Shown: positions 38,627 to 50,091, counted from the first letter of the stretch. The stretch: DNA of 64,000 nt from Mixta gaviniae (GCF_002953195.1 NZ_CP026377.1:1426001-1490000); one strand, 5' to 3'. Program-made: numbers and translations. Notes: generated by a model not told the origin, from the letters alone.

Positions 38627-39685
38627 ATGAGCCTGCTGCCTGAATCTGACACTTTCTATCCTTTTCCGCCCAAGCCGGGCCGCCTCTCTTCTGAAGAAAA
38701 AGCCGCTTATCGACAGCGGATCAAGCGCCTGCTGCGCGAGCGTGATGCGGTGATGGTGGCGCACTACTATACCGATCCGGAAATTCAGGCGCTGGCGGAA
38801 GAGACTGGCGGCTGCGTGGCCGATTCGCTGGAGATGGCGCGTTTCGGCAGCGCTCATCCCGCCTCGACGCTGCTGGTTGCCGGCGTGCGCTTTATGGGCG
38901 AAACGGCGAAAATCCTCAGCCCGGAAAAAACCATTCTGATGCCGACCCTGCAGGCGGAATGCTCGCTCGATCTCGGCTGCCCGGAAGCGGCCTTTACCGC
39001 CTTTTGCGACAGCCATCCCGACCGCACCGTGGTGGTCTACGCGAATACGTCGGCGGCGGTCAAGGCGCGCGCCGACTGGGTGGTAACCTCCAGCATTGCC
39101 GTTGAGCTGATCGAACATCTCGACAGCCTTGGCGAAAAAATCCTCTGGGCGCCGGATCGTCACCTGGGGCGCTATGTGCAGCGGCAGACCGGCGCCGACG
39201 TGCTGTGCTGGCAGGGCGCCTGTATCGTACACGATGAGTTTAAAACCCAGGCGCTGCAGCAGATGAAAGCGCTCTATCCGCAGGCGGCGGTGCTGGTACA
39301 TCCGGAGTCGCCGCAGGCGGTGGTGGATCTGGCGGATGCCGTCGGCTCCACCAGTCAGCTGATTCAGGCGGCAAAAACGCTGCCGCATCCGCAGATGATA
39401 GTTGCCACCGATCGCGGCATTTTCTATAAGATGCAGCAGGCGGTGCCGGAAAAGACGCTGCTTGAAGCGCCGACCGCCGGTGAAGGCGCCACCTGCCGCA
39501 GCTGCGCGCACTGCCCGTGGATGGCGATGAACGGTCTGCAGGCGATAGCCGAAGGGCTGGAGCAGGGCGGCGCGGCGCACGAGATCCATGTCGACGCCGG
39601 GCTGCGCGAACGCGCGCTGCTGCCGCTTAACCGTATGCTCGCTTTCGCTGCGGAGCTTAAACTTAACGTTAAAGGGAATGCCTGA
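38627..39685 (+). CDS. nadA: Quinolinate synthase
   Basis: 4Fe-4S enzyme that condenses iminoaspartate (from NadB) with dihydroxyacetone phosphate to quinolinate in NAD synthesis. The 352-residue protein has [21 protein letters not shown] at the N-terminus. Cluster cysteines are found in [25 protein letters not shown] and [13 protein letters not shown]. The ATG at 38627 was chosen over an in-frame ATG 21 bases upstream because it gives the family N-terminus. It is paired with pnuC as in E. coli. Confidence 0.96.
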   Translation: MSLLPESDTFYPFPPKPGRLSSEEKAAYRQRIKRLLRERDAVMVAHYYTDPEIQALAEETGGCVADSLEMARFGSAHPASTLLVAGVRFMGETAKILSPEKTILMPTLQAECSLDLGCPEAAFTAFCDSHPDRTVVVYANTSAAVKARADWVVTSSIAVELIEHLDSLGEKILWAPDRHLGRYVQRQTGADVLCWQGACIVHDEFKTQALQQMKALYPQAAVLVHPESPQAVVDLADAVGSTSQLIQAAKTLPHPQMIVATDRGIFYKMQQAVPEKTLLEAPTAGEGATCRSCAHCPWMAMNGLQAIAEGLEQGGAAHEIHVDAGLRERALLPLNRMLAFAAELKLNVKGNA

Positions 39686-39708
39686 TCGGCATCGCCCGGA
39701 GTGCCAAT

Positions 39709-40419
39709 ATGGAATTTTTCAGCACGCAAAACATTCTGGTTCATATCCCGCTCGGCAAGGGCGGATACGATCTCTCATGGATCGAGGCGGTCGGCACGCT
39801 GGCGGGCCTGCTCTGTATCTGGCTGGCCAGCCGGGAGAAGATCGTTAACTATCTGTTCGGGCTGATTAACGTCAGCCTGTTCGCGATTATCTTTTTCCAG
39901 ATCCAGCTCTACGCCAGCCTGCTGCTGCAGCTGTTTTTCTTCGGCGCCAATCTGTACGGCTGGTACGCCTGGAGCCGTCAGAGCGGCGATAACCAGGCGG
40001 CGCTGCAGATCCGCTGGCTGCCGCGGCGGAAAGCGATCGGCTGGGCGGCAGGCAGCCTGATCGCCATCGCGCTGATGACGGTCTGGATCGATCCCTTCTT
40101 CGCCTTTCTGACCGAGCTGGCGGTGGTGCTGATGCAGACGGCCGGACTGCAGGTGGCGATGCCGGTGCTGCAGCCGGACGCGTTTCCATTCTGGGATTCA
40201 ACGATGATGGTGCTGTCGATCGTGGCGATGATTCTGATGACGCGCAAATATGTAGAGAACTGGCTGCTGTGGGTCGTGATTGACGTTATCAGCGTCTGGA
40301 TCTTCGCCCGCCAGGGCGTCTACGCCATGTCGCTGGAGTATCTGCTCCTGACGCTGATCGCGCTCAACGGCAGCTGGCTGTGGATGAAAAGCGCGCGCCA
40401 GTACCGGGCCGCGCGCTAA
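39709..40419 (+). CDS. pnuC: Nicotinamide riboside transporter PnuC
   Basis: A 236-residue inner-membrane facilitator with about seven helices that imports nicotinamide riboside. ILVHIPLGKGGYDLSWIEAVGT, FFFGANLYGWYAWSRQSG and NWLLWVVIDVISVW match E. coli PnuC. It follows nadA by 23 bp and is convergent with zitB, with only three bases between stop codons. Confidence 0.96.
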   Translation: MEFFSTQNILVHIPLGKGGYDLSWIEAVGTLAGLLCIWLASREKIVNYLFGLINVSLFAIIFFQIQLYASLLLQLFFFGANLYGWYAWSRQSGDNQAALQIRWLPRRKAIGWAAGSLIAIALMTVWIDPFFAFLTELAVVLMQTAGLQVAMPVLQPDAFPFWDSTMMVLSIVAMILMTRKYVENWLLWVVIDVISVWIFARQGVYAMSLEYLLLTLIALNGSWLWMKSARQYRAAR

Positions 40420-40422
40420 CGC

Positions 40423-41361
40423 TTAATGATGATGATGGTGGGCGTGCTGCGGCGCGCCCAGCGTCAGGCCGCAATCCTCGCCTTCGCAGCGCTGATACTC
40501 CATCTGCACCGTCGCGTGATCGATCTGATAGCGCTCATGCAGGTAATGGTGGATGCGCTGCAGCAGGGCGTCATGATCGTAGGGCGGCACAACATGCACA
40601 TGCAGCGTGACAATCGGCTTCTCGCCTACCTGCCACAGATGCACATGATGCACGTTGCGCACCTCCGGAATATTCAGCGTCAGCTCCCGCTTCAGCTTGT
40701 CGGCGTCAATGGCGACCGGCGCCCCTTCCAGCAACTCATGCAGGCTCTCTTTCATCAGCGACCAGGCGCTGCGCAGCACCAGCGCCGATACCAGAATCGA
40801 CAACAGCGGATCGATGGGCGTCCAGCCGGTATACATGATGATCAGCGCGGCGGCGATGGCGCCGACGGATCCGAGCAGGTCGCCCAGCACATGCAGTGCC
40901 GCAGCGCGTACGTTCATATTGCTTTCGCCGCTGCCACGATGCAGCAGCCAGAATGAGAGCAGGTTCGCCAGCAGTCCGGCGACGGCGATGACCAGCATAA
41001 TGCCGCTGGCAACCGGCTGTGGCTGATAAAAGCGCCGTACCGCTTCCCAGACGATCAGCGCAGTGATAACCAGCAGGGCGATGGCGTTGACAAAGGCCGC
41101 CAGCGTCGTCAGGCGCAGCCAGCCGAAAGTATGGCGGGCGTTCGGCTTGCGTTTGGCGAACTGCACTGCCAGTAACGCCATCAGCAACGCCGCAGTATCA
41201 GTCAGCATATGGCCGGCGTCGGCCAGCAGCGCCAGCGAGCCGGAAAACAGGCCGCCCGCCACCTCCGCCAGCATAAACAGCGCGGTGACGATAAAAGCGG
41301 CGCGCAACCGGGCGCGGTTGCCGTCAGATTCATGGTGCGAATGTTGATGGGTCATAGTCAT
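40423..41361 (-). CDS. zitB: Zinc efflux cation-diffusion facilitator ZitB
   Basis: A 312-residue CDF transporter that exports Zn2+ against protons. Six transmembrane helices carry the metal-site motifs [11 protein letters not shown] (helix II) and [11 protein letters not shown] (helix V). The termini are His-rich (THQHSHHES and a run of five His at the end), as in E. coli ZitB. Two start codons are possible (41361 and 41355). From 41361 the gene overlaps the 3' end of the upstream sensor kinase by 32 bases, so it is probably the last gene of that operon, unlike in E. coli, where ybgS is the next gene. Confidence 0.94.
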   Translation of the reverse strand: MTMTHQHSHHESDGNRARLRAAFIVTALFMLAEVAGGLFSGSLALLADAGHMLTDTAALLMALLAVQFAKRKPNARHTFGWLRLTTLAAFVNAIALLVITALIVWEAVRRFYQPQPVASGIMLVIAVAGLLANLLSFWLLHRGSGESNMNVRAAALHVLGDLLGSVGAIAAALIIMYTGWTPIDPLLSILVSALVLRSAWSLMKESLHELLEGAPVAIDADKLKRELTLNIPEVRNVHHVHLWQVGEKPIVTLHVHVVPPYDHDALLQRIHHYLHERYQIDHATVQMEYQRCEGEDCGLTLGAPQHAHHHHH

Positions 41362-44300
41362 CCAGTCTGGCCAGTAAATTTCGGGTTAATAATAACAGTA
41401 AATTACCTGTTTCCGCGCACGCCTGTTGCGCCTGCGCCTGCGCCTGTTCGCCCAGCCGCTGGCAAAGCTGTTCGCCTGCGCTGATGCCCAGCAGCAGCCA
41501 GCTGCCTTTCATGCGGTGCGCCCGCTTCGCCAGCGTGAGCCACTCACGCTGCGCGAGCGCCTGCGCGATGGCGTCGCTGTCCTCCTGCAACGTCTGACGC
41601 AGCGTAGCGACCACCGCCGGTAAAAAGGCGCGATCCTCGCTGGCCAGCTGCCAGAGCTGCCGATCCAGCTCCGCCAGCGCGTCCGGCAAAGGCGGGTCGC
41701 TTAGCGCGGCACGCAGCGCGCTCAGGCCGATCGGTTTGAGCATCACCGCATCCGCGTCGCGCCAGGCCTGGGTATGGTGCGACAGCTGCGCATCGGCGCT
41801 GCAGTAGATCAGGCGCGTGCGGCGTGCGGCATGACGTTCACGGCGGCGTAAAATGCGCGCCACCGTCGGGCCGTCCGGATGCGGCATATTGTAGTCGATC
41901 AGGATAATATCGAAGCGCGAGACTGCCGCCGCCCGCAGCAGCGCGCGGCCATCAGCGAAGACCTGCGCCTCGACGCCCAGCCAGCGCAGCTGCTGCTCCA
42001 TTACCAACAGATTAGTGGGATGATCGTCGACCACCGCCACGCGTAGCGGCGGCAGCGGCTGCGCGTCTTGCTGCGGCACATCGGGGGGCGCGGCGTCAGG
42101 AGCAATCGGTAGCGGCAGCGTCAGAGTGACGCGCGTGCCTTCGCCGGCAACGGAGTGCAGACGAATATCGCCACCCATGCGCAGCGCGATTTCCCGGCAG
42201 ATAGAGAGGCCGAGGCCGCTGCCCTGTACCGAGCGGGCGCGGCCGGAGGGAGGTTGATACCAGGGCTCGAACAGCCGCGTCTGCTCGTCGGGCGGAATGC
42301 CGCTGCCGCTGTCGGCAACGCAGAGCGTCAGCTGTTCGTCGCGCACTGCCAGCGTCAGGGCGATCTCCCCGGCGGCGGTGAACTTCACCGCATTGCTGAT
42401 CAAATTGGTGGCGATCTGCTGCAGGCGTCCGCCGTCGATCAATACGCGCCGGGGCAGGGGCGTCAGCGCCGCGACGCTAAAGCGCGGGCCGTCCGGGCGC
42501 ATCAGCGGCGACCAGAAGTGTTGCAGATCGCGCAGCCACTGCGTCAGGTCGAGCGGCGCCGGCTGCAGGCTAAAGGTGTGGCTTTCAATGCGCGAATGAT
42601 CCTGCAGATCGTTTAGCAGTGTCATCAACGCGGTAGCGCTGCTGTGGATCAGCGCCAGGCTTTCGGTGCGCGGCTGACGCGCCAGCTCCAGCTCCAGCAG
42701 TCCGAGAATCGCCTGCATCGGCGTGCGCAGCTCGTGGCTGACGCTGGCGAGAAACTGGCTCTTCATCTGGTTGGCGCGCTGCGCCGCTTCGCGCTCCTGC
42801 TCCAGCCGTCGGCGCTGCCGCGCTTCCAGCCGCTGCTGCCGCCAGCGACGGATCAGCAGCGCCAGCAGAATGGCGATCGCCGCCGCTGCGGCTGCCGCCA
42901 GCGACAGCAGCAGCGGCATCGGGATAGCGCGCTCCGCGCCGCCGGGCGGGTTTTCATTGCTCCAGGCGTCGCGCATGCGCTGCTGGGTATCGGGCGGGAT
43001 CTGCTGCAATCCCTTATCAAGGATGGCGCGCAGCAGCGGCTGCTGCGCGCTGACGCCGATGGCGATCGGCCAGGCGGTATCGCTGGCGGCGAACGCGAAA
43101 TGGATCGCCTCGCTGTAGCGGCTCTGAATCAGCCAGCGCGCCGACAATACATTATCCACCACCGCATCAAGCCGGCCGGCCGCCAGCGCGTTATAGAGCG
43201 ACTGCGCATCGTCAAAGGGCTGCGCTGTCAGGCTGCGCGGCAGCAGCTGCTGCGCCAGATCGCCGCGCCGTACGCCGATGCGCATGCCCTGCAGATCCTG
43301 CCAGCGGGTCACGCCGGTTGAAGGACCGCGCACGTAAACGCCCCACAGGGCGCGCCAGACCGGCAGCGTGCTGCTTTCCGTATCGCTGCCGGTCAGCGGC
43401 TGCACCAGCTCAATCAGTGCCTGGCCGTCGGCCACCCGTTCGCGCGCCTGCTGCGGGTTATTTACCCACAGCGGTTTAAAGCGCAGCCCGGTGCTTTGCC
43501 CAACGGCGTTCAGCAGATCGACGCTGTAGCCGCGCGCCTCGCCGCTGGCGCTGCGGTAGCTCCAGGGGTAGTTATCCGCCAGTGCGCTGTAGACGATCTG
43601 CGGATGCTGTTGCAGCCAGGCTTTTTCCAGCGCCGTGAGATGCAGCGTATTGGTGTCCTGATAGCGCGGCAGCTGCGCGCTCCAGCGGCTTTGAATGCCG
43701 TTAACGATCTCCAGCGGCAGCTGGCGGATAGCCTGATTCAGCACATCACGCAGCGCGGCCTGGGCGGTGACGGCGTAGAGGCTCAGCTCGCCGGGATCGA
43801 TAGGCGAGGCAATCTGATAGATTTGCCCCTGCTGCAGTTGACTGAGCAGAAAGCCGGCGCTGGTTTCATCCGCCACCACATAGTCATTCTGCTGATTAAG
43901 CAGGGTGTAGAGCGCCTGTAGATCGCTGCTATAGGTCTCCCAGCGATGGCGCCGCACAAAATCCGGCGTAACCTGCTGCAGCGTGCCGGCGCTGACGGCG
44001 ATGCGCGCATCCTGCGAATTGAACATCACCGGACGTCGGTTCTGACGGCTGCGGTAGACGCGCAGCGGCGTGCTGAACCAGGCGCGCGTAGCGTAGAGCC
44101 CGGCAGGCAGCGACTGCGACGGCAGGCCGAACGCCAGGTCCGTTGCGCCCTGACGCAGCGCGTTAAGCAGCGCGGCGCTGTCGGGATAGCTGGAGATAGT
44201 AAAGCGCGCGCCGGTGAGGTTACCGAGCGCCACCAGGTAGTCGGCGTTGATGCCGTAGAGATCCTTGCCGACGAACATATTCCACGGCGCGCTGCTGGCC

Positions 44301-44473
44301 TGCAGCACGCCGACGCGCAGGGTTTTTCCCTGCCAGGGAAGCGATTCGCCGCTCGGCATCATCAGCTCCTGCGGCAGCGGCATGCTGCTGACCGGCCGCC
44401 ATCCGGCCGTGGCGGCGGCGCTGAATAGCAGCGTCAGCAGCAGAAACAGGCGGGCTATTGTTGCGCTTTCCAT
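41330..44473 (-). CDS. EvgS/BvgS-like hybrid sensor histidine kinase
   Basis: A 1047-residue unorthodox kinase. An N-terminal signal/anchor is followed by two periplasmic SBP_bac_3 Venus-flytrap domains (about 50-270 and 290-510). A transmembrane helix lies near 520-542, then a short coiled linker. The HisKA domain has phospho-His580 in [10 protein letters not shown], and the HATPase includes [10 protein letters not shown] and [13 protein letters not shown]. The receiver carries Asp860 in [11 protein letters not shown] and the Hpt domain His986 in [12 protein letters not shown]. EvgS and BvgS have a PAS domain before HisKA; none is visible here. It overlaps the regulator gene upstream by 19 bases and zitB downstream by 32 bases. 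Signal unknown. Confidence 0.92.
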   Translation of the reverse strand: MESATIARLFLLLTLLFSAAATAGWRPVSSMPLPQELMMPSGESLPWQGKTLRVGVLQASSAPWNMFVGKDLYGINADYLVALGNLTGARFTISSYPDSAALLNALRQGATDLAFGLPSQSLPAGLYATRAWFSTPLRVYRSRQNRRPVMFNSQDARIAVSAGTLQQVTPDFVRRHRWETYSSDLQALYTLLNQQNDYVVADETSAGFLLSQLQQGQIYQIASPIDPGELSLYAVTAQAALRDVLNQAIRQLPLEIVNGIQSRWSAQLPRYQDTNTLHLTALEKAWLQQHPQIVYSALADNYPWSYRSASGEARGYSVDLLNAVGQSTGLRFKPLWVNNPQQARERVADGQALIELVQPLTGSDTESSTLPVWRALWGVYVRGPSTGVTRWQDLQGMRIGVRRGDLAQQLLPRSLTAQPFDDAQSLYNALAAGRLDAVVDNVLSARWLIQSRYSEAIHFAFAASDTAWPIAIGVSAQQPLLRAILDKGLQQIPPDTQQRMRDAWSNENPPGGAERAIPMPLLLSLAAAAAAAIAILLALLIRRWRQQRLEARQRRRLEQEREAAQRANQMKSQFLASVSHELRTPMQAILGLLELELARQPRTESLALIHSSATALMTLLNDLQDHSRIESHTFSLQPAPLDLTQWLRDLQHFWSPLMRPDGPRFSVAALTPLPRRVLIDGGRLQQIATNLISNAVKFTAAGEIALTLAVRDEQLTLCVADSGSGIPPDEQTRLFEPWYQPPSGRARSVQGSGLGLSICREIALRMGGDIRLHSVAGEGTRVTLTLPLPIAPDAAPPDVPQQDAQPLPPLRVAVVDDHPTNLLVMEQQLRWLGVEAQVFADGRALLRAAAVSRFDIILIDYNMPHPDGPTVARILRRRERHAARRTRLIYCSADAQLSHHTQAWRDADAVMLKPIGLSALRAALSDPPLPDALAELDRQLWQLASEDRAFLPAVVATLRQTLQEDSDAIAQALAQREWLTLAKRAHRMKGSWLLLGISAGEQLCQRLGEQAQAQAQQACAETGNLLLLLTRNLLARLDDYDPSTFAP

Positions 44474-45048
44474 AGGGCGGCAAGATCCAGCACCGAGGCG
44501 GCGCCGGTTTTTTCCAGAATATTCTTTTTGTGGGTGCTGACCGTCTTATTGCTGATATGCAGCTGCCGGGCGATTTGCAGGTTGGAGTAGCCGCGCGCCA
44601 GCAGCGAAAGGATCTGCTGCTCTTTACTGGTCAGCGGCAGCCCGCCGGTGGCTGCAGCGGCCATATCCGCCGGGAAGACTGTCTTGCCGCCCAGCACCGC
44701 CAGAATGGCGCTCAGCAACTGCGGCATGCTCTGGCTTTTCACCACATAGCCCGCCGCGCCGGCGGCCTGCGCCAGCTGCATATAGAGGCGCTCGGTTTGC
44801 GCGGAGTAAATCAGCACCGGCAGCGAAGGGAAACGGCGCTTCAACAGTTTCAGCATCTCCAGCCCATCGCTATCGGGCAGGCTGATATCCAGGATAACCA
44901 GTTGGGTGGGCTGTTGCTGCAATGCCTGGCAGGCCGCCTGTTCATTATCCACGGCGGCCAGGCTGAGCGGAATCGGCGCGGTGGCCAGGGCGGCTTGCAG
45001 CGCGACCTGCACCAGCGGGTGATCGTCAATCAGTAACAGATGGGCCAT
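44455..45048 (-). CDS. EvgA/BvgA-like LuxR-family response regulator
   Basis: A 197-residue NarL/FixJ-type regulator. The receiver domain has D8/D9, phospho-acceptor D54 (ILDISLPDSDG) and a lysine in VVKSQS. The C-terminal LuxR HTH (about 130-190) has LTSKEQQILSLLARGYSNLQIARQL and ISNKTVSTHKKNIL. It is the partner of the hybrid kinase encoded immediately downstream with a 19-base overlap. Targets are unknown; co-transcription with zitB makes metal or envelope stress a reasonable first guess (inference). Confidence 0.9.
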   Translation of the reverse strand: MAHLLLIDDHPLVQVALQAALATAPIPLSLAAVDNEQAACQALQQQPTQLVILDISLPDSDGLEMLKLLKRRFPSLPVLIYSAQTERLYMQLAQAAGAAGYVVKSQSMPQLLSAILAVLGGKTVFPADMAAAATGGLPLTSKEQQILSLLARGYSNLQIARQLHISNKTVSTHKKNILEKTGAASVLDLAALWKAQQ

Positions 45049-45180
45049 ATCGTTGCTTCATTGTTTACAGGAGGTTCAGAATAGCGGAAAAGCCTGCGGA
45101 AGCAATCATTAAGCAAATAAGTTAAAGCGGAGGCGCGGGGGATAAAAATAAAATCGTGCCGAAAGCATATTACCTGAAAT

Positions 45181-45208
45181 AAAGGGGAGCCGTGGCTCCC
45201 CTTTATTT
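45181..45208 (-). terminator. Terminator after ybgS
   Basis: Stem aaaggggagc/gctcccc(ttt) (45181-45190 and 45195-45204) with a four-base loop, 32 bases past the ybgS stop on the minus strand and ending in an A/T-rich tail. It separates ybgS from the downstream two-component operon. Confidence 0.8.
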
Positions 45209-45235
45209 TCTTCAATTCTGTTTTAGCACAGGCGA

Positions 45236-45598
45236 TTATTGCGTCGTGCCGTCGGTTTTACGATCGACATCACCGCCGCCCTGCTGAGTCTGCACTTTTT
45301 CATTCACGTTGGGGCATTTGCCATCTTTACACTGCGCGTTTTTATCCATTTCATCAGCGCTCATGCCATTGCTGCCGGCGGTCGGCGAGCTGCTGGCGCC
45401 CGGTGCGGTATTACTGCTGCCGGTATTAATCTGGTTATTATCGACATTATTCGGCGGCAGGTTCTCTTTTGCGCCCGGCGCTACTGCGCCCGCGTCCGCT
45501 GCCTGGTTAGCCGTGCCGTTGTTGCCCGGTGCCGCCAGCGCCGCGCCGCTGCCCAGTGTCATTGCTGCTGTCAGGACTGCAATTGCAAACTTATTCAT
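45236..45598 (-). CDS. ybgS: YbgS-like exported protein
   Basis: A 120-residue protein with a signal peptide ending ALAA (about residue 23). The mature part is Asn/Gly/Asp-rich and low in complexity, with LPPNNVDNNQINTGS, a Cys pair in AQCKDGKCPN, and a C-terminus KTDGTTQ shared with E. coli YbgS. The product is periplasmic and of unknown function. The YbgS family is present at the same place, beside aroG, in E. coli. Confidence 0.88.
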   Translation of the reverse strand: MNKFAIAVLTAAMTLGSGAALAAPGNNGTANQAADAGAVAPGAKENLPPNNVDNNQINTGSSNTAPGASSSPTAGSNGMSADEMDKNAQCKDGKCPNVNEKVQTQQGGGDVDRKTDGTTQ

Positions 45599-45891
45599 AA
45601 TTATGCTCCCGTTAATTATTGATAGCTGCTGCCGAAACCCAATAGAACTTTCGAAGCTGTCTTTTTATCGGGGCGAGATAATATCTCGTCGGGACAACTT
45701 CTGACGAAAACTTGTGATGTAAATAAGAAATTTTCAAGAACTAACGATTAAAAGTGTAGTAAGGAACCAAAGAAACGCAAATCGCCCGGCCGCCGCATCG
45801 ACGGAAAGTCGATTTACAGCGCGGTATTGAAGGGATAAATTGGTCAGGTGGTGCCCGCTGCGCCCGGAAAAAAATATTAAATGGATAGCTT

Positions 45892-46944
45892 ATGAATTAC
45901 CAGAATGATGATTTAAGAATCAAAGAGATAAAAGAACTTTTACCGCCGGTTGCGCTGCTGGAAAAATTTCCGGCGACGGAAAAAGCCGCCGCTACCGTTG
46001 CTGCTTCGCGTCAGGCGATCCACAAAATTCTGAAAAACGAAGATGACCGCCTGCTGGTGATCATCGGCCCCTGCTCAATCCATGATGTCGATGCGGCGAA
46101 AGAGTATGCGGCGCGCCTGCTGCAGCTGCGCCAGACGCTGAGCGGCGAGCTGGAAATCGTTATGCGCGTCTATTTTGAGAAGCCGCGCACTACCGTCGGC
46201 TGGAAAGGGCTGATTAACGATCCGCAGATGGACGGCAGCTTCCAGATCAATGACGGCCTGCGCATCGCCCGTAAGCTGCTGTTGGAGATCAACGATACCG
46301 GTTTGCCTGCGGCGGGCGAATTCCTCGATATGATCACGCCGCAGTATGTGGCTGACCTGATGAGCTGGGGGGCTATCGGCGCGCGGACCACGGAGTCGCA
46401 GGTGCATCGTGAACTGGCCTCGGGGCTTTCCTGCCCGGTCGGGTTTAAAAACGGCACCGACGGTACGATTAAGGTGGCGATTGACGCCATCAACGCCGCC
46501 GGTTCGCCGCACTGCTTCCTCTCCGTTACCAAATATGGCCACTCCGCGATTGTCGAAACCAGCGGCAACGGCGACTGCCATATCATCCTGCGCGGCGGCA
46601 AAGAGCCGAACTACAGCGCCGAACATGTCAGCGCGGTAAAAGCCGGTCTGGAGAAGGCGGGCCTGCCGCCACAGGTGATGATCGATTTCAGCCACGCCAA
46701 CAGCAGTAAGCAATTTCAGCGTCAGCGAGTGGTGGCTGACGACGTCGCACAGCAGATTCGCGGCGGTGAAAAGGGCATTATGGGCGTGATGATTGAAAGC
46801 CACCTGGTGGAGGGCAATCAGAGCCTGGAGAGCGGCGAGCCGCTGGTCTACGGCAAAAGCGTCACTGACGCCTGCATCGGCTGGGAAGATACGGAAAAGG
46901 TATTGCATCAGCTGGCCGCCGCGGTAAAAACGCGTCGGGGCTGA
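45892..46944 (+). CDS. aroG: DAHP synthase, Phe-sensitive
   Basis: First step of the shikimate pathway: phosphoenolpyruvate plus erythrose-4-phosphate. The 350-residue length and N-terminus MNYQNDDLRIKEIKELLPP equal E. coli AroG. GPCSIHD, KPRTTVGWKGLINDP, GARTTESQVHRELASGLS and VMIDFSHANSSKQ carry the substrate, metal and feedback residues. The 293-bp upstream region contains TGTAAA at 45718-45723, at best half of a TyrR box, and a CGAGAT/ATCTCG hairpin near 45674. Confidence 0.97.
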   Translation: MNYQNDDLRIKEIKELLPPVALLEKFPATEKAAATVAASRQAIHKILKNEDDRLLVIIGPCSIHDVDAAKEYAARLLQLRQTLSGELEIVMRVYFEKPRTTVGWKGLINDPQMDGSFQINDGLRIARKLLLEINDTGLPAAGEFLDMITPQYVADLMSWGAIGARTTESQVHRELASGLSCPVGFKNGTDGTIKVAIDAINAAGSPHCFLSVTKYGHSAIVETSGNGDCHIILRGGKEPNYSAEHVSAVKAGLEKAGLPPQVMIDFSHANSSKQFQRQRVVADDVAQQIRGGEKGIMGVMIESHLVEGNQSLESGEPLVYGKSVTDACIGWEDTEKVLHQLAAAVKTRRG

Positions 46945-46980
46945 TTCAGCTTTCTGTCGTAGCGCTCAATGGCGCGAAAA

Positions 46981-47006
46981 AAAACCCGCCGGTCGGCGGG
47001 TTTTTT
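46981..47006. terminator. Bidirectional terminator between aroG and gpmA
   Basis: Stem aaaacccgcc/ggcgggtttt (46981-46990 and 46995-47004) with loop ggtc, A-run before and T-run after. It lies between convergent aroG and gpmA. Confidence 0.93.
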
Positions 47007-47018
47007 ATGCAGAACGAA

Positions 47019-47771
47019 TTACTTCGCTTTGCCCTGGTTCGCTACCGCTGCGGCTTTCGCTGCGATTTCGTCAGCGTCGCCCAGGTAGTAGTGTTTGATC
47101 GGCTTAAAGTTTTCATCGAACTCATACACCAGCGGTACGCCGGTCGGGATGTTCAGTTCAAGGATCTCTTCTTCGCTCATGTCGTCCAGGTATTTCACCA
47201 GCGCGCGCAGGGAGTTGCCGTGCGCGGCGATGATCACTTTCTCGCCGCTTTTCAGGCGCGGCAGAATGGTTTCATTCCAGTAAGGAATGACGCGCTCGAT
47301 GGTCAGCGCCAGGCTTTCGGTGGTCGGCAGCTGCTCGGCGGTCAGTTTCGCATAGCGCGGGTCGTGGCCCGGGAAGCGCTCGTCGCTGCGGTCCAGCTCC
47401 GGCGGGGTTACGGCAAAGCCGCGACGCCACTGTTTAACCTGATCGTCGCCATACTTCTCAGCGGTTTCCGCTTTGTTCAGACCCTGCAGCGCACCGTAGT
47501 GACGCTCGTTCAGACGCCAGGATTTTTCTACCGGCAGCCAGGCCTGATCCAGCTCATCGAGAATGTTCCACAGGGTGTGGATCGCGCGCTTCAGCACGGA
47601 GGTGTAAGCGAAATCGAAGGTGAAACCCTCTTTTTTCAGCAGCTGACCTGCTGCTTTCGCTTCTCCGCGGCCCTTCTCGGACAGATCAACATCGTACCAT
47701 CCGGTAAAGCGGTTTTCGTTGTTCCACTGGCTTTCGCCGTGGCGCACCAGAACCAGCTTAGTTACAGCCAT
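47019..47771 (-). CDS. gpmA: Phosphoglycerate mutase, 2,3-BPG-dependent
   Basis: Glycolytic mutase converting 3- to 2-phosphoglycerate. Length is 250 residues as in E. coli. The phosphohistidine is His11 in [40 protein letters not shown] and [14 protein letters not shown] complete the active site. Codon use is biased, as expected for an abundant enzyme. Confidence 0.98.
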   Translation of the reverse strand: MAVTKLVLVRHGESQWNNENRFTGWYDVDLSEKGRGEAKAAGQLLKKEGFTFDFAYTSVLKRAIHTLWNILDELDQAWLPVEKSWRLNERHYGALQGLNKAETAEKYGDDQVKQWRRGFAVTPPELDRSDERFPGHDPRYAKLTAEQLPTTESLALTIERVIPYWNETILPRLKSGEKVIIAAHGNSLRALVKYLDDMSEEEILELNIPTGVPLVYEFDENFKPIKHYYLGDADEIAAKAAAVANQGKAK

Positions 47772-47917
47772 AGCTTAACTCCTTTACGCTCGTATGATAA
47801 TGAAAGCATTATATTGCCGTCGCGCGCGGCTCGGCAATTGATAGTGCCCTACCATAGCGGAATTCTTGACACCGCGTAAGTGCTGAACCGACGCGGTGCG
47901 CGTTTTTCAGCCTGATG

Positions 47918-48949
47918 TTATTCCGCCGTTAACGTATAGCGGGTAACGCTGTGATACGTTTCACCGGGTTGTAACCAACAGCTGGGCTGAGGCCATTCGG
48001 GATGGTTCGGCGAGTCCGGCAGAAACTCGCTTTCCAGCGCGATGCCCTGAAAAGCAGTATAGCTGCCCTGATCGCGCGCGGGGGTGCCCGCCAGGTAATT
48101 GCCGCTGTAAAACTGCAGCGCCGGCGCGGTGGTATGCACCGTTAGCTTCAGCTTGCTGTCGGAAGACCAGAGCTGAGCGGCGGGCTGCTGCGCGTCGCGC
48201 GCGTTCAGCAGGAAGGCGTGGTCGTAGCCCTGCACCAGACGTTGATCTTCGTCCTGCAAAAAGTCGCGGCTGATGCTTTTCGCGGCGCGAAAATCGAAGC
48301 CGCTGTCGTCGACCGCCTGCAGCGACGCACGCGGAATGCCTTCACTGTCGACCGGCAGATAGCGATCGGCGTTAAGCTGCAGCTGATGCTGGCGCGCGTC
48401 GCCGTGATGCGCGTCGAGATTGAAATAAGCGTGGTTGGTCAGGTTAACCGGGCAGGGGCGATCAACCTGCGCCTCCCAGTTAATCGACAGACAGTTATCC
48501 TCATCGAGACGATATTCCACCTGTGCGATCAGATTGCCCGGATAGCCCTGATCGCCATCCGGCGAGTCGATGCGATACAGCACGCTGTTGTCGCTCTGGC
48601 TGACAATCTGCCAGCGGCGACGGTCGAACCCTTCCGGCCCGCCATGCAGCTGATGCGCGCCCTGGTTTGCCGTCAGCGTGATATTGGCCGCGTTCAGCCG
48701 CGCGTTGGCGATACGGTTAGCGTAGCGCCCTACGGTGGCGCCCAGATAGGCGGTTTGGGTGAGATAGTCCGCCGGCGTAGCGCAGCCCAGCAGCGCTTCG
48801 CGCACCGAGCCATCTTTCATCGGCACGCGCGCCGACAGCCAGGTGGCGCCCCAGTCCATAAAGGTGGCGACCATGCCGCGCTGGTTGCGCAGCACGGTGA
48901 TGCGCCACGGCTGGCCGTCCGGCGCCAGCGAGGTAGCCTGATTTAGCAT
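47918..48949 (-). CDS. galM: Aldose 1-epimerase (galactose mutarotase)
   Basis: Interconverts alpha and beta anomers of galactose so that GalK can act. The 343-residue beta-sandwich enzyme has [41 protein letters not shown] and the catalytic Glu in [15 protein letters not shown]. The ATG overlaps the galK stop by seven bases. Last gene of the galTKM transcript. Confidence 0.96.
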   Translation of the reverse strand: MLNQATSLAPDGQPWRITVLRNQRGMVATFMDWGATWLSARVPMKDGSVREALLGCATPADYLTQTAYLGATVGRYANRIANARLNAANITLTANQGAHQLHGGPEGFDRRRWQIVSQSDNSVLYRIDSPDGDQGYPGNLIAQVEYRLDEDNCLSINWEAQVDRPCPVNLTNHAYFNLDAHHGDARQHQLQLNADRYLPVDSEGIPRASLQAVDDSGFDFRAAKSISRDFLQDEDQRLVQGYDHAFLLNARDAQQPAAQLWSSDSKLKLTVHTTAPALQFYSGNYLAGTPARDQGSYTAFQGIALESEFLPDSPNHPEWPQPSCWLQPGETYHSVTRYTLTAE

Positions 48950-50091
48950 TGTCCCGCTCCTTCCGATGCGGTGCAGACGTAGAAGGTCTCTTTGATGCCG
49001 GTCGCGGCCTCATACTGGCTGGCGACTGCCGCTTTCACCGGCTCCACCAGATCAAACGGCATCAGCGCCACCACACAGCCGCCGAAGCCGCCGCCGGTCA
49101 TACGCACGCCGCCTTTATCGCCGATGGTCGCCTTAACGATCTCCACCAGCTTATCGACCGGCGGCACGGTGATTTCAAAATCGTCGCGCATTGAAGCGTG
49201 CGATTCCGCCATCAGTTCGCCCATGCGTTTCAGATCGCCTTTGCTCAGTGCCTCAGCCGCCTCCAGCGTGCGCGCGTTCTCCGTCAGCACGTGGCGCACG
49301 CGTTTGGCCACCTGCGGATCCAGCTCATGCTCGACCGCACGGAACTGTTCGATATCAACATCGCGCAGCGCCGGCTGGCTAAAGAAGCGCGCCCCGGTCT
49401 CGCACTGCTCGCGGCGGGTGTTATATTCGCTGCCCACCAGGCTGCGGCGGAAGTTGGTGTTGATGATCACTACCGCCACCTCTTTCGGCATCGGCACCGC
49501 GCGCGTGCCCAGCGTGCGGCAGTCGAGCAGCATGGCGTGATCTTTCTTGCCCAGCGCGGAGATCAGCTGATCCATAATGCCGCAGTTGCAGCCGACGAAC
49601 TGGTTTTCCGCTTCCTGGCCGTTAACGGCGATTTCCGCGCCATCCAGCGACAGATGATAAAGCTGCTGGAAAACGGTGCCGACCGCCACTTCCAGCGAGG
49701 CGGAGGAGCTAAGGCCGGCACCCTGCGGCACATTACCGCTGATCACCATATCTACGCCGTTGAAGTCGCTGCTGCGCTGTTGCAGATGTTTCACCACGCC
49801 GCGCACGTAGTTGGCCCACATTGGCGCCTCGACGCGCATAATCGGCGCATCCAGCGAAAAGCTGTCCTGCTCGCTGTCGTAGTCGGCGGCGATGACGCGC
49901 ACCTGGCGATCGTCGCGCTTCGCGCAGCTGATCACTGTCTGGTAATCGATAGCGCAGGGCAGCACAAAGCCGTCGTTATAATCGGTGTGTTCGCCGATCA
50001 GGTTGACGCGGCCCGGCGCCTGAATGGTATGGGTCGGCTGATAGCCGAACTGCTGCTGGAAAATCTGTTGGCTGGTCTCTTTTAAGCTCAT
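48943..50091 (-). CDS. galK: Galactokinase
   Basis: GHMP kinase that phosphorylates galactose at C1. The ATG at 50091 gives 382 residues, as in E. coli. [21 protein letters not shown] is the substrate loop, [17 protein letters not shown] the phosphate loop, and [17 protein letters not shown] the third GHMP motif. Its start overlaps the galT stop as ATGA. A longer open frame reaches 50328 inside galT but has no family similarity there. Confidence 0.97.
   Translation of the reverse strand: MSLKETSQQIFQQQFGYQPTHTIQAPGRVNLIGEHTDYNDGFVLPCAIDYQTVISCAKRDDRQVRVIAADYDSEQDSFSLDAPIMRVEAPMWANYVRGVVKHLQQRSSDFNGVDMVISGNVPQGAGLSSSASLEVAVGTVFQQLYHLSLDGAEIAVNGQEAENQFVGCNCGIMDQLISALGKKDHAMLLDCRTLGTRAVPMPKEVAVVIINTNFRRSLVGSEYNTRREQCETGARFFSQPALRDVDIEQFRAVEHELDPQVAKRVRHVLTENARTLEAAEALSKGDLKRMGELMAESHASMRDDFEITVPPVDKLVEIVKATIGDKGGVRMTGGGFGGCVVALMPFDLVEPVKAAVASQYEAATGIKETFYVCTASEGAGQC

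Noticed and set aside
45718..45737. TyrR box upstream of aroG
   Set aside because: Only the TGTAAA half is present and the second half does not fit the N6-spaced TTTACA consensus.
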